A DNA stretch of 64,000 nt from Limnephilus marmoratus (GCA_917880885.1 OU862913.1:25429286-25493285); one strand, 5' to 3'; counted from the stretch's first letter, positions 51,401 through 61,749 are shown. Numbers and translations: made by a program. The notes: a model not told the origin generated them from the letters alone.

Positions 51401-53685
51401 TTATTCTTGGTCGATCTCACGGACCTGAGGGACACCTCAGGCGGTTATCACTGAATTCCTGGTCGATATAATTAAGAACTGAAGGAGCAAGGTCACAGCA
51501 CAGCAATTAACAGGTTATTTGCCGGAGACACGTGGATGCGCGCAAAAAATATTTCGAAAAAAATATGCTTGTCTGCGATTTTGACCCTTCTATGTACAGA
51601 ATTTGTATGATATCTGTGGAATCGAAATGTCAAATTTGCCGCGATTCAAACTGTCAAAGTCTGATGCACGATACTTGGACAAAAACATTGTAAAACCAGT
51701 TTAGCAAATTAACGTAAGTAATATTGTTTTGATACACAGTTTATTGTTCTAGGAATGTGTTTCAGTCAATAAAATATACAATAGCTCAAAATTAATCCAC
51801 AAAACATTCAATTCAAAATTCAAAGTGATGCTTTGCATAATTTCCTTGCTTCAGGGCAAGGCCCGTCACAGATTAAGAAATGAGGGAGCATGATCACAGC
51901 ACAGCATTGACAGCGAATCCTAGCAGATATGCAAAACTCAAATCCCAGCGTGAGATCGTACGTCACGTCATCTTACTAATTAATATCATCCCAGCTGGTT
52001 AGTATTAGCCGGAAACATAGTTGGAGCACCTACCTTCAGGCGTAGAAAGGGCCCCGCCAGCTTGGGCAGGCAGAGAGCGGCGTACGCCTCCAGATAGGCG
52101 GCCTGGTCGCGGCGCCTCCAGCCCTCCATGCGCGCCAACACTGCGGCCAGCGACGAGAACTCCTCCAGTGTGTCGGAGAACAGAACTCCGGCGTCTGCCA
52201 ATATCTGGTCTGGAACCAACAAACCAAAGGTGATGAGCATCAAGGTTACATCTCCGACGGACCAAATATATATATATTTATTTTTTTTTTTCATTATCTC
52301 CATACCCTTAGGAAAATAATTTCCCTCGGGGCCTATGTCGTCTGAGATTCTGTGTGGAAGGTCATTTTGATAAGAGGAAGGAATGAACATTAGTCTTGAA
52401 GAGAGCCATGTTGTAGGAAGGAGGAAACACAAAGGCCGGCAAATCATTCCACAGCCGAACTGTTGAACACAAGAACGAGCTGTAGAAGCGACACGTTCTC
52501 ATGTGACAAATTTCAACCGTGTGCATATGTTGGGCACGCGTTTGGCGTGTTTCCCAACCATGCACCGGTGCCAAAGGGATCAATGACCTCATTCCTTGGA
52601 GCACTAGCACGAGAGTAATACCGGTAGAACAAGGATAGCATTCCCACCTGACGCCTGTACTCTAAAGATTGCAATCCGTTTGTTAAATTAGGAGAATCAG
52701 ACGGACCGTCTGTTTCTGCAGAGTCGACGGTTTTTTCAGGCACTTTGGGGCTCGAGACCAGAAGTGGCTGTCAAATTCAACTGTGGGGCAGTTTTGATTT
52801 GTACAGAGTTAGCAGTTGTGTACTGTTAAAGTATCCTCAACATAACATCGTCCCATATTTCAGAGCATCTCAAAAATCTACACTGGCTCAAATATCGTGA
52901 ATAAATCCAATTTAACCCTTAAAAAATCGAGCGTACTCATATTTTGTCAATAGATAAAAATATTTCCGTTTTGCAATCAAACCCATATAAATGGAATATT
53001 TGTAAATGTATCCAAAAACAAAAAAAACTGTTTTTCAAATGTGATAAAATACGCTATCATATTATTAGAAATGCAAATTTTTTAATTTGAAAATTTTTAT
53101 TACAAACTTTAAAAAGTTTTAAAAATGCCTCACCTTACATTTTTTCTAACTTAAATTACCGATAACGATAAAAAAATAAAAAGACACACATATTTTATTA
53201 AACAAATGAATGATAAACGTTTTTGTCACCTCACTTTTTTGTTGTTTCATGTAAAAATAATTTTTTCAATATTCAAAGTTTCATAAATTCTTTTCAAATT
53301 GCAGTGGGAAACTTTGGTTTCATAAAGGTGTATGTTTTAATTATTTTGTGGTTAATTTTTAGATTTGAATATAAAGCGTGGTATTTTCTCTGTCTAACAC
53401 CATTTAGATCATATTTCCAACAATGATTCTAAGACAGACACAACAATTTCTAGGAGAAATGTACGAGTTAAATTAAAAAAGCAACAAATTAGTTGGGTTA
53501 GGTTGACCTACCCATGGTGGTGCTGTAGTTGGCTAGCTCCTGCTGGGGCACTTCCTGGTCGCTAGAATCCCCGTCGCGGTGAGGCGGGGGCGGAGTCACC
53601 AGTTCGCGCGCTCTCCGTCTGCGCAGGCGTCGTCCCTCGCGTTCTGCGATCCGCCGGCTGCGCTCCTCATCCTTCTTGCCGCCAA
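36630..53685 (-). CDS. PAXBP1: PAXBP1/GCFC homologue (GC-rich sequence DNA-binding factor family), 5' end missing
   Basis: In animals this nuclear protein (also called GCF/C21orf66) associates with spliceosome disassembly and chromatin factors; the name rests on recalled family landmarks. Seen: eight minus-strand exons whose phases all fit (1-2, 0-0, 2-1, 1-2, 2-1, 1-2, 2-1), giving about 337 residues from an arginine-rich segment to a TAG stop. Landmarks in order: R/E-rich helix; DTLEEFSSL; EAYAALCLPKLAGPFLRLK; LLLWNP; LIPNIVMKVIIPKLTELVDG-x-WDP; DVFIPLLPK; ALLQRYLL; a short C-terminal helix. These are the GCFC domain. The N-terminal 400 or more residues expected for the family are not in the window. 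The introns are loaded with transposons, but no exon is broken. The exons are very GC-rich. Confidence 0.92.
36770..37590. repeat. Minisatellite of 29-bp units in the last PAXBP1 intron
   Basis: Core AGATAAGATTCCCAAAAAAT. Between 36903 and 37135 a 58-bp dimer (29 + 29) repeats almost exactly four times; copies decay outward. It fills most of the intron between 36690 and 37858. Confidence 0.9.
37858..37993 (-). CDS. PAXBP1: PAXBP1 exon (136 nt)
   Basis: Acceptor CTCCCACTTAG, donor GTAAGT. It encodes VYGAELCWAIGSCLPRAWER, then NGPPLQQFLLCCQEVLANLT. This matches the C-P-x-x-W ... L-x-x-F-x-x-x-x-x-x-L-A pattern near the GCFC C terminus. The frame closes on both sides. Confidence 0.9.
38226..39601 (+). 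mobile_element. Internally deleted mariner, copy 2, with an insertion
   Basis: Ends as in copy 1, flanked by TA (38224-38225, 39602-39603). The same internal deletion joins the LSEANQQTRVD region to ARPHTAQ. A small frameshift occurs near 38535. A 0.43-kb foreign segment interrupts the C-terminal part (about 38973-39408). It lies in a PAXBP1 intron. Confidence 0.92.
38973..39408. mobile_element. Insertion with repeated AATATCTACAG motifs
   Basis: Left half carries AATATCTACAG or near-variants in forward orientation (38982, 39005, 39029, 39062, 39091). Right half carries CTGTAGATATT in reverse (39256, 39310, 39370). Ends ACTAATATCTACAG and its inverse. Flanks GTCGAAACGAC and GTCCAAACCGC look like a decayed target duplication of about 11 bp. 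No coding. Confidence 0.7.
39605..39905 (+). mobile_element. Helitron-like element, family 2, partial copy
   Basis: Shares AAACCATTCATCCGATTGCG, TTTGGGGATTTGATGTGCGC and TTTGTATAAAAAAAATTACA modules with the 45289 copy. It stops at the junction with the next repeat. Confidence 0.5.
40300..42421 (+). mobile_element. CR1/Jockey-like LINE, RT intact in its C-terminal 380 residues
   Basis: Code from about 40390 (ISNEDTRTIINSLKNSSSTG) is interrupted by a SINE at about 40592-40809. It resumes IIPIHKGGSKADITNYRPIT, NILSHNQFGFRKNKGTSDAI, then an open frame 41052-42194 with MSIFLDLCKAFDTISH, FGVPQGSVLGPTVFLIYINE and VSFADDTILLFK (F-A-D-D catalytic motif). The thumb/C-terminal region includes YLGIIFDSNLKWKEH. 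A poly-A tail ends at 42421. The endonuclease is missing (5' truncated). Few lesions, so a relatively young insertion. ATTCAA on both sides may be the target duplication. Confidence 0.88.
40592..40809 (+). mobile_element. tRNA-derived SINE-B inside the LINE
   Basis: Head AGTGGTTGAGTGGGCATAGC and GCGTGTTCGATTCCTCGG (A and B boxes), a body of about 100 bp and a 30-nt A tail. It splits the LINE frame between HRIIK and IIPIHK. The long A tail suggests a young copy. Confidence 0.85.
42676..42860 (-). CDS. PAXBP1: PAXBP1 exon (185 nt)
   Basis: Acceptor TGTTGCAG, donor GTACTG. It encodes MVEGTKGAGLAFLRRQTARG and continues to APLALGALLQRYLLAGVRCC. The helix pair ending LLxRYLL corresponds to the GLLNRYIL region of vertebrate PAXBP1. 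The ATG that opens the frame is internal, since the preceding exon reads in as PKS-MVEG. A LINE fragment starts only about 30-70 nt beyond the acceptor side. Confidence 0.92.
42890..44087 (+). mobile_element. LINE C-terminal fragment split by a TTAA MITE
   Basis: Reads MLGFILRIAKDFNNIKTIKL, LLYTSLVRSQVEYNSSIWCP, KIQNKFLRF. It breaks at 43105 and resumes near 43750, with LYKIVHSKLDCPDAINLLSL later. The gap is the element at 43110-43745. Confidence 0.8.
43110..43745. mobile_element. piggyBac-like TTAA MITE, copy C
   Basis: TTAA at 43106-43109 and 43746-43749. Ends CCACTCAGAAA and CCAGTCAGCAA inverted. The interior matches copies A and B. Confidence 0.85.
44088..44531 (-). mobile_element. SINE-A, minus strand
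   Basis: T-rich tail at 44085-44098; head with GGTTCGAACCC-type B box near 44468 and TGGTC-like A box near 44505-44520. It carries a small TTTATTTA-type internal insertion near 44240-44272. Confidence 0.85.
44970..45162 (-). CDS. PAXBP1: PAXBP1 exon (193 nt)
   Basis: Acceptor CCCTGCAG, donor GTGAGC. The join gives PKLT-ELVDGTWDPMSSAQSR, the W-D-P-x-S-x-x-Q segment of the family. The exon ends in QHDVFIPLLPK. It is alanine and arginine rich, and very GC-rich against AT-rich introns. Confidence 0.92.
45289..46224 (+). mobile_element. Helitron-like element, family 2, carrying the telomere-motif palindrome
   Basis: Starts TCTATATATATAAAAATCAA and ends GCAACGCATGCAGGGAACTT followed by GCTAGT. 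Contains two TTTGGGGATTTGATGTG modules and the purine tract. Interrupted at 45531-45917. The open frames on the purine tract are not genes. Confidence 0.6.
45531..45917. mobile_element. Palindromic element with CCTAA/TTAGG telomere-type tracts
   Basis: Arms 45531-45729 and 45746-45917 fold back on a 16-nt loop. Ends carry GTAAAAGCCCGAA. The left arm contains a CCTAA run (45641-45689) and the right arm a shorter TTAGG run (45790-45808). Flanked by CATATAT on both sides (45524-45530, 45918-45924). Confidence 0.85.
46238..46595. mobile_element. pogo/Tigger-like MITE
   Basis: Ends CAGTAGAGCCTCGCTAATCC, inverted at the right, flanked by TA (46236-46237, 46596-46597). 358 bp, no transposase. The CAGTARAxCCTCG...CCGGA end is typical of pogo/Tigger. 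Confidence 0.9.
46860..47497. mobile_element. piggyBac-like TTAA MITE, second family, copy 1
   Basis: TTAA at 46856-46859 and 47498-47501. Ends CCCGTTGTGGGCC and CTCGTTGGGGGCC inverted. Body is the reverse of the 39950-40300 repeat. Confidence 0.8.
47952..48907. mobile_element. piggyBac-like TTAA MITE, second family, copy 2, with a retroinsertion
   Basis: TTAA at 47948-47951 and 48908-48911. Ends CCTCTGACCGGCC and CCTGTCAAAGGCTGGC inverted. Interrupted at 48290-48731 by an insert with an (AAAT)n tail and AATT on both sides, a probable LINE 3' end on the + strand. Confidence 0.75.
49414..49541 (-). CDS. PAXBP1: PAXBP1 exon (128 nt)
   Basis: Acceptor GGTTCCAG, donor GTGAGT. It encodes GLMLYGLSEEDEQPETEESL, then ADPDITLIPNIVMKVIIPKL. 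The D-x-D-x-x-L-x-P-x-I-x-x-K-V-x-x-PKLT pattern is conserved in GCFC proteins. Confidence 0.92.
49921..49985 (-). CDS. PAXBP1: PAXBP1 exon (65 nt)
   Basis: Acceptor CTGTTTCAG, donor GTCAGT. It encodes LLLWNPIADEDAPDWEKMQW and the first two bases of an Arg codon. The LLLWNP motif directly follows LRLK of the preceding exon, as in family members (QLLIWNPL). It is short but fixed by both flanking phases. Confidence 0.9.
50172..50954. mobile_element. Non-autonomous DNA element, copy 2 (uninterrupted)
   Basis: 783 bp with AATAGGCCACTTGCAT at both ends, inverted. It is the reverse of the interrupted copy at 496-4038 and shows its original length. In a PAXBP1 intron; no coding. Confidence 0.85.
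51520..51875 (+). mobile_element. TTAA second-family element, short copy
   Basis: Shares GTCTGCGATTTTGACCCTTC and TTGTTCTAGGAATGTGTTTC. TTAA lies near 51508 and 51872. Internally deleted. Confidence 0.5.
52034..52209 (-). CDS. PAXBP1: PAXBP1 exon: GCFC domain start
   Basis: Acceptor TTCCAG, donor GTAGGT. The join to the previous exon creates an Asp codon: TTM-DQILADAGVLFSDTL. It continues EEFSSLAAVLARMEGWRR and EAYAALCLPKLAGPFLRLK. The EAYxxLCLPKL motif is the most diagnostic family landmark I can see here. Confidence 0.93.
52270..52750 (-). mobile_element. LEHRR-family LINE 3' fragment, minus strand
   Basis: Reads SLEYRRQVGMLSLFYRYYS, then CSTVRLWNDLPAFVFPPSYN and LFKTNVHSFL. An A tail (T run at 52278-52292) marks the 3' end. 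Its tail end lies only about 60 bp upstream of a PAXBP1 acceptor. Confidence 0.8.
53512..53685 (-). CDS. PAXBP1: PAXBP1 exon: basic helix before the GCFC domain
   Basis: Acceptor TTTGGCAG, donor GTAGGT. It encodes GGKKDEERSRRIAEREGRRL, then an arginine run, the acidic stretch DGDSSDQEVPQQE, and NYSTTM. A basic coiled helix followed by an acidic serine-rich patch matches the region before the GCFC domain. It begins in phase 2, so at least one exon lies upstream; none is recognisable between here and 64000. Confidence 0.85.
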
Positions 53686-53689
53686 CTGC

Positions 53690-55640
53690 CAAAGAGATGC
53701 AACAGAATAAGGAACTCCAGTGAAAAATATTATGGCTTTAAAAAAATATGTTCATATAGACCAATAAACGCTGATTCTGAATATATAACTTTTATTTCAT
53801 AATATTAAACGCAGAGTTTTTAAAAAATTATTAAAAAGTGCATTTTTAAACCTCTCCTGAAAACACAGCGTTAAGTTGGCATTACTGAAATGGTGAATGG
53901 TGACGTCACGCGTCACACTCACCCACCACACCCACCTGTCACCTGGTGATCGCGTGTATTGTATTGTATTGACATTTGAAATGACAAGTGTACATATGCA
54001 ATTCAAAATTTCGTGTTTTTGGTTTATTTTCATACTGTTTATAGAGATTTAGATAAATAATAGTTATTGTGTTTATTGAAACATAATTTAGGCCCTCAAC
54101 AATTTACGAAAGGGGCTATATTTGCGGACAATCTGGAATAAATTTTGCCTATTTGAGGTTAGAGTCGTGTCTTTTTTGACATTTGGTTGACGATACATCG
54201 ATCGTATTTTCAAATTCTTTTTAGTATCAAGGGCTTTTTATACACACAATCGTCATGATCAATGTATTATAAATACCAGTTTCTGTATGTGTTATACATA
54301 AAACAATGTACCTACAAAGTAACGCCTAACACAAAACACGATGTCACATGTATTTGCAATAAAAGAGAGAGATTTGTTTTTATATTGCACTTTGATTAAA
54401 TACAATAACAGTAGCGGTGAAATGTGGACATTTTACCAATGTTTTTCAATATTAAAAGCAGTTAATCTTGAATAAAAAACGATTTCCCACACCTAAACAT
54501 CACCTAAATTTCATAGTAGCCTCATGATTCCGCCATATTGTTTATCATTTAAAACAGGGATGTTCTGCCCAAAAAAATTATTTCCCTAGATTTCGAAGTG
54601 AAATTTCCCTAGAATTTCACATTTACGCAATTACCTACGTTGCCACCTGATTGTGTAACACTAATCCTGTTATATATATTAATTAATATGATTAATTAAT
54701 TGGAAAGATATCGGAACTTGGTAAATATACTAATAATACTGTGCTTTTCCAAATAAAACACTTTGCTATAAGAAGTAATAATTTAAAAGTACGAATGCAC
54801 TCACCACTGAATTAGAAATTGAATTCCAAATAAAAAAATAAAAAAACACTTTGCAAAATAAAAATTAACCACAATCACCGAAAAAACAGAACTTAAAACA
54901 TAAATTAAATTCTTTTTCAGAGGTCCCATTTATCTTTTTAGATACATATAATATCATTTTGAGTTGTCAGTGTTAAAAATAACATTGCATGTAAGTACAT
55001 GAACAATAATTAAGATTCATAGGAATTCCAAAAAATATATATGTATACGTATATAATATATATATATATATATTATATATGTATACATATTGTTATATAC
55101 GTATACATATTATATTATATATTATACATATTATATTATATACGTATACATATTGTTAATTATATATTTGCTTCTTTCTTGTAAAAGCCCACTAGGACGT
55201 TAATAAAATATAAATAAATAAATATATATATAAAATAATACCAGTAATATTGTCATATGTAATAAACATTTTGCCAGAGTTCGAAATTTCCCTAGATTTT
55301 GTCCTGATTTCCCTTATCCCTAAAAAATATTTTTCTCCCCTAGATATAGGGAAATTTCCTTCGACATAATATCACTGATACAATATGACAGCTTGAAGGT
55401 AAATAAAATATCGGTGGGTGAAGACCATATCACCACATTAACAATTTATCATAGATATGGTGCTTTTCTGATGGTCTAGAAAAATTAAAACTTTGACAAT
55501 TATTTTAACTATTAAAACTAACTATAAAAATAAAAATAAAAATGCAGTTATTTAAGTTTGAAGGTCTTTATTCATTAAAAAAAATAAAAAAAATTGGACT
55601 GGAGTTCTCTATTGTGATTAGGATGCCACCAACTAAAAAG
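53690..55640. other. PAXBP1 upstream intron, no exon recognised
   Basis: AT-rich. 54550-55370 carries TTTCCCTAGATTT-type motifs in both orientations around an alternating TATACGTATA-rich stretch (55030-55170), perhaps a decayed MITE. No GC-rich coding island like the known exons is seen. Confidence 0.4.
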
Positions 55641-55664
55641 TGAATACAGCAACAGACTACAGAG

Positions 55665-56376
55665 ACCAGAGGAAGGAGAGCGAAGTAAAGTCTGACAGAG
55701 ATGAAGATACTGTCTCTTTATCTATGTTCGACTTTATTTCACTTGTCTTCTGATGGTCTGTGTGATCTGCTGTTGTCGGTGTACTCTTTTGATGTCTGTA
55801 AGACTCCCAGTTTTTATACACATAACGTCTGTTTTGTTTCAAGCTTTTATTATCTGCATTGTTTATTTATCTAATACAATACAGACATCAACACAAAACA
55901 ATCTCGACAGACATCAGACGTTAAAAACTAAGAGACCATACAGACATCAATAGACTACACAAAAATAATCAGATCACACAGACCAGAAGAATAATTGTGT
56001 CCTAGAGCCTGACAGATAAATAGACAATACAGATAATAAAAACTTGAAACAAAACAGACGTTATGTGTATAAAAACTGGGAGTCTTACAGACATCAAAAG
56101 AGTACACAGACAACAGCAGATCACACAACCCGCAGAAGACAAGTGAAATAAAGTCGAACATAGATAAAGAGACAGTACAGATATAAAATGGATACAAAAC
56201 AGATATCAGGTGTGTAAAAACTGAGAGACAACACAGACATCAGATCATAATCAGAACCCACAGACCAGAGGAAGGTGAGTGACATAAAATCGGACAGGGA
56301 TAAAGATACAACAGAGACACCAACAGACTACACAAACATAATCAGACCACACAGACTGGAGGAAGAAGAGTGACAT
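55665..56376. repeat. Repeat block with an inverted duplication of about 165 bp
   Basis: Arms about 55708-55870 and 56018-56180 are inverted copies (TTCGACTTTATTTCACTTGT, GACTCCCAGTTTTTATACAC) with a spacer of about 150 bp. Further direct units (CAGACATCA, GACAGTACAGA) continue to 56376 and again after 62556. Confidence 0.75.
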
Positions 56377-56591
56377 ACACCCGTATGCATAGTCGGTTCC
56401 TCGAGACCTCCTCCACTCGACCTTAGTCGAGGTCACCTCAAGGAAATCTTAAAAACTTCCTTGAAATCAGTATGCTCAGTTACGGCTTCACCCTCCAGTG
56501 AGGAACCTCCAGTAAGTCGAGTTGAGGTTGAGTGAAGGAATGACGTCATTGAATTTCTTATTATTATGCTGGCAAACTGTAGAGAATGTTT

Positions 56592-59500
56592 ATTTAATTT
56601 TTTTATTTTATTTTATTTTATTTGTAAGAAACAAACAGCTTATATACATACAAAAGACATAAAAATATACATGTTAACTGCAGTGAAGCCAAAAGAGTTT
56701 CTTATGCTAATATATTTTCTAGATGGAGTTTTAACTTATCTTAAGCTAAATTTTAGATTTAGGAAGGGGCGAGGAAGGGGGGAGGAGGGGGAGGGGAGGG
56801 AGAATATAGGATAAGGATACCTTCTCTGCTCTACATGCTCTCGATACCTTCCACACCCCGTATCAATCCAATATCGCACGCGTTACTTCTATTCGATACT
56901 TCTGAAGGTTTAAATTAAAAATGTCTACGTTGTGAAACAATTCGTTGTATTGCGCACATATTTGAGGAATCGGGGAATTTTTTCTAAAGTTTGTTCTACA
57001 AGTGGGCAAATGAAGTAAATTCGATTGTCGGGTTAATCTTGAAGGAATATGGAGTTTTATTAAATTGGTAAGCTCTGGTGAGTCCAGGCCATTGTTTAAA
57101 ATTTTAAATAATAAAATTTGATCAAAAATTAATCGTCGTGTATGAAGGGAGTTGAAGTGATGAAATTTAATAGAATCGGTGTAATTTAGAAAGTGTAGGT
57201 TAAGTTTATAATTTAAGTGTTTAAAAAATTTTTTTTGAATTCTTTCGATCCTAACAATGTGGGCTTGGTAGAAAGGAGTCCAGATCGGTGTGCAGTGTTC
57301 TAAGTGTGGGCGGATATATGCGGTGTAGAGGGAATATAAAGTATTTACGTTTCGAAAAGGTTTCGATATACGAATTATAAATCCCAGCATTTTGTTGGCT
57401 TTGTTGATGATATTATTAGTGTGTTGGATAAAGTTTAATTTAGAATCAAGCGTTACCCCAAGGTCCCTGATAGATTCAACTTCGTTGATAAGTGTACCGT
57501 TTAGTGTATAATCAAATGAAATTTTATTTTTATTACGTGTAAATGATATTTTATTACATTTTGAGATATTTATGACTAGTTTATTCAATTCACAGTAGAC
57601 AAAAAGACGATTGAGGTCCTCTTGAAGTTTAAAGCAGTCTTCGATTGATTTGACAACTAGGTATATTTTTTTATCATCTGCGTATGCTAGATAATTAGAG
57701 TGTAAAAAACATTTGTGAATATCATAAATATACACATTAAATAATAATGGGCCTAGATGAGAACCTTGAGGTACGCCGGAGGGCACGGAAAAGAAGTTGG
57801 ACTTTGATCCCTCAACTGAGACGCATTGGAGTCTACTCGAAAGGTATGAAGTGAGCCATCGGAGTAAGTCACCATGAATGCCTAATTGATTTAATTTTTT
57901 AATTAAAATTAAATGGTTTACCTTATCGAAGGCCTTCGAGTAGTCAGTATAGATCACATCTATTTGGTTTCTGTAGTCCATATTACTCGATAAATAATCG
58001 GTAAAATTTACCAAATTTGTTAGAACCTTCGATCAAGTATATCTAGATACGGCCTATCTTAGTAAGCAAGCCAGTAAAATTGACCCCGTGTAAGTAAATG
58101 TTAACAATACAACTATTGTACGTATTCCAGCGCCTCGCCTCGAAGTTCGTAAATCCGATCACAAAGTTCATTCTCAAATCCCATTTTGTAGTTTTACCAT
58201 TTAGCAACCAATCAGATATCGCGCGTGACGTATTATGGAGATGAATTTATCAATCCTACTTGGTATAAACTAGCCGTACACGCTCGTAAAGAAAATAACC
58301 CGAGAGCGTTCATTGTGTGACAAGAGGTGTTCTTTTAATTTTAAACAAACGTCGAGAAAATACGTCACGAAACCAAAGAAGGGCTGAATTGGGAGAGGAT
58401 TAATAAATAACATGAAACATTTTAGTTTTCATTTTTAGTTTTTACATTCTGAACAGGTCCTCTAGAACCAAAAACGGTAGGTAAACCTACATTTTTTATT
58501 ATTGGGCAAAGGTTTTATCTTAGTGAAAAATATTTGGTAAATAAATATTAAATAACCACTTGGAAAGACCCATTGCAGGGGTGTTAGTTACCCAATAAAT
58601 GGTGGTTATGGGTTTCTCCCAACCGCCTGGAACCAGTTAGACTATGGCATCCCCAATTGGGGATGTGAGGCTGATTGTAGTGGGGAGGGGAAGGAGATGG
58701 GTTAGAGCAGCCGTATTTCTATTTAGTTCAGTCAAGGAAGGAGGTGTAGAGTGCGTGAGCAGGAACCTAAGCGATTCCTTCAGAAACTTGTTCAGGGTGC
58801 TTAGGGTGTGAACATACTAATAGTCCTGACGTCTAGGTGGTGAGCTAGGGGAGGAAGGGGGGGGGGGGGAGAAGGTCCCAATTTTCGGATGTGCGCTTAT
58901 ATCTCGAAAACGGTGCGTCGAAGAGGACAATTTTCTTATAATAAGTAAACGCTCATAAAAATATGTACAACTTTTATTCTATACGTAATTTTCTAAATCC
59001 AAGCTGAAAATAAATTAAATCCAAGTCTAAGTCCCACAATCTGTTACAAACAAAAGTGATGTGTCAGTAATAAGATAAAAACAGCTTTTTCTGAAAATGA
59101 CGACATTTTACTAAAAAACTTAAAATTGCTGTAAATATTTACTGGTTAGAGATTAATTTGCATATATGTTTATTCCAAAAGCGAATTAAATTCTTTACAA
59201 CTTCTTTCAAATAAATTTCTTTCATTGATGAATATTTTAGACGATATGAAGGAATGTTTGATTCAAAATGTGAGGTAAAATGATTTTTTTCGAAAATATC
59301 TACATTTGTGGAGCGTGAAGTTTCTGTTCCTGCTCACGCACTCTACAACACCTTTTTGACCTTTCATTGACTGGACTAATTGTGGGATATTCCTTCGAAA
59401 CTTCGAGGCAGAAATCTACCAGAAACGTTTTTTTTTTCAAAGTAAGTTTTCAGTTAAAAAATAGTTGATACTTAGTCTTCTCCCACTAGCTCAATCGGAG

Positions 59501-61735
59501 AGTTATTTGCGGTGTTTTCAGTTTGTTGATGATCGATTTGGGAAACTACCAAACAAGGTTGGAAAATGAAAAGATTGGTACATAAAATAAAGAAATGTTT
59601 ATTAATAAAACCATGTCCTTTGATATACAAATGCCCCTTTAGAGATATTGCAGCAAATGATTTTCTGACGCTTCTAGGAAAAGTTTTAATCTCTTTATGG
59701 ACGGATTTGGAAGCTTATTTACTGATTTTAAAATTTATTTTATCGGAAGCAGATTTTTGAACAAACCAAAGCTTGTAACAAGAATTAAATTTACGGTACC
59801 CATCGCGTTGTTGCATCGCAGCCTGGGCAAGGGACGGCGAAATTTGACTTTGATACTTTTTTTAAATACATACTAACTAATATATATATATATATATTTT
59901 AATCTACACGAATCAATCATAATCTTATTTCATAATCTTTTTTTTAATTAAGTAAACGCTGAGGAAGTGAGCATTGCTCAGGAAATATGTCGGTTTTTTA
60001 TAAACAATAAACGTGGTTAAAACTAAGAAAATTATTAATTGTGAAAAAGAAATTCATTCAGCAAATAATACGTAGGTAATGGGCTATTATATTTTGTGCT
60101 TAAAATACGAAAAAAAAACTGAGAAACGTTTTTTTAATTAAAAAATAAATTAATTAATGAGCCCATTACCAGTTCGGCCCTTCCCTGTAAAGCGCTCACC
60201 CCCCCCCCCCTCCCCGCTCGCTGAGCGGTAACACCGTTCTATCTCATCTCCCCGCCACGTGTCGAAGCGCGAATGACGTCAGAATATTGCTTGACAAATT
60301 TTAAAAACTATAATGTTTTTCACGTTTATGAATGCGCTGTGTAAATGCGATCTGTAACACATATATTTTCTTCTGTATTCTGATAGCTGACTACGTTTTC
60401 AAAAATAAAGTCCGCGCTGTGTACCTTGTAAAATATTCGGTAGTGGTATATTTTTGTGTTTGAAAAAATTTACCCCCGTCTGGACGGCTGGCAATGCAAA
60501 TTAGTTTCAGTGTAGCCCTCCAGCCCAATAAAAGATACAATTAAGAACTGTGCCTTCTAAACGGTGCAATACGATGCATATACTTTTTCATAAATGGGCC
60601 GTATGCCAATTTTATTCTGGTTTCGGGAGTTTGAGGGCCATTATTATTTTTATACGGCCTGCCTAGATATCCTTGGTCGAAGGTTAGAACCGATCTTTTT
60701 TGTAAAAATCCGTGTTGTTGGTTTTGAATGTTGCGAACAATTGTAGTATAAATTTGATCGTAGATAATGCGCTCAAATAGTTTGCTAAATACCGTAAGTA
60801 TTGATATTGGGCGGTAATTTTCAATGTTGCTTTTAGAACCTGTTTTATGAATAGGGATTATAATTGCTTCTTTAAATTTTGTGGGAAATTTTCCTTCTTT
60901 TAGTGATATTAAAAATATGTTAGTTAAAGGGTATGAGAGATTTTTGGCACATTTTGAGACAAAGTATGGTGAAATATCGTCACTGCCAGCACCCTTACTA
61001 ACGTCTAAATTCTTCAGGTATCCATTGATCATTGAAGTGTGTATTTGTACGTTCCCAATTGGGTTATGATTATTCACAAAAGTATAACTATCGTTTGTGC
61101 TGGTATTATTCGTACCCATATCGCTTACGTAGGTGGACTGAAAGTGTTTAGAGAATAATTGACACACTTGATGAGCGCCGGTGCCTGACTGGTCTTTAAG
61201 GTGCATGATTTGTGGGATGCCAGTTGTTTTACTTTTGCTTTTAGCGTAATTCCAGAGGTGTTTATTATTATTCTGAATGTTAGATTCAACCGAGCATATG
61301 TATTGATTATAGCAGTGCTTCTGTAGGTGTTTTTGTTGTGTACGTTTGATAGTGAACTGTATGTAATCTAACGGATTATTATAGGATTTCCATTTCTTAT
61401 GAAGTTTTTGTTTTTCTTTAATGATTTTGATTAGAGGAGCTGAATACCAGTTTGGAAAATTATTTTTTTTGACGATGCATTTAGGGACAAATTGGTTGAT
61501 GGTATTGTTTAATATGTTATAAAAGGAATCAACTATTTCGTCAACGTCCGCATTTTTCTGAGTAAATGACCAGTCTATCATCGATAAATGTCGGTTGATT
61601 AGTTCATAGTTAGCTTTTTTAAACAGGCATACTACTTTAGGAAGAGCGTTGATAATTGGGAGTGTGTCGATTTGTAACGTAATTTGAAGCGATGGGTTAT
61701 ATTTCCATATGTGGGCCACACACGATCTGAACATT
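56592..61735 (-). mobile_element. Jockey/CR1-like LINE, split by a 2.66-kb element
   Basis: Minus-strand code 61734-60684 covers the linker and first RT motifs (IIIPIHKTGSKSNIENYRPI, FSKLFERIIYDQ, NQQHGFLQKRSVLT). Code 58025-56863 continues (NLVNFTDYLSSN, VIYTDYSKAFDKVNH, PSGVPQGSHLGPLLFNVYI, YLAYADDKKIYLV). The join is in frame at the target site. Y-A-D-D is intact. The A-rich tail is at 56592-56625. The endonuclease is missing. Confidence 0.88.
58026..60683. mobile_element. 2.66-kb terminal-inverted-repeat element inside the LINE
   Basis: Ends CCTTCGATCAAGTATATCTA (58026) and CCTTCGACCAAGGATATCTA inverted (ending 60683). TTAGAA flanks both sides (58020-58025, 60684-60689). No transposase is recognisable. 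Contains a SINE-A fragment (58600-58705) and a G run (58858-58870). Superfamily unknown. Confidence 0.8.
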
Positions 61736-61749
61736 TAAAAAAAAAAACT

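Noticed and set aside
52021..52265. Arginine-rich frames on the + strand and alternative minus frames
   Set aside because: Shadows of the GC-rich PAXBP1 exon at 52034-52209. Only the frame with EAYAALCLPKL fits both neighbours.
59566..59760. 64-codon + strand open frame
   Set aside because: Isolated, AT-rich, no recognisable motif, inside a non-autonomous element.
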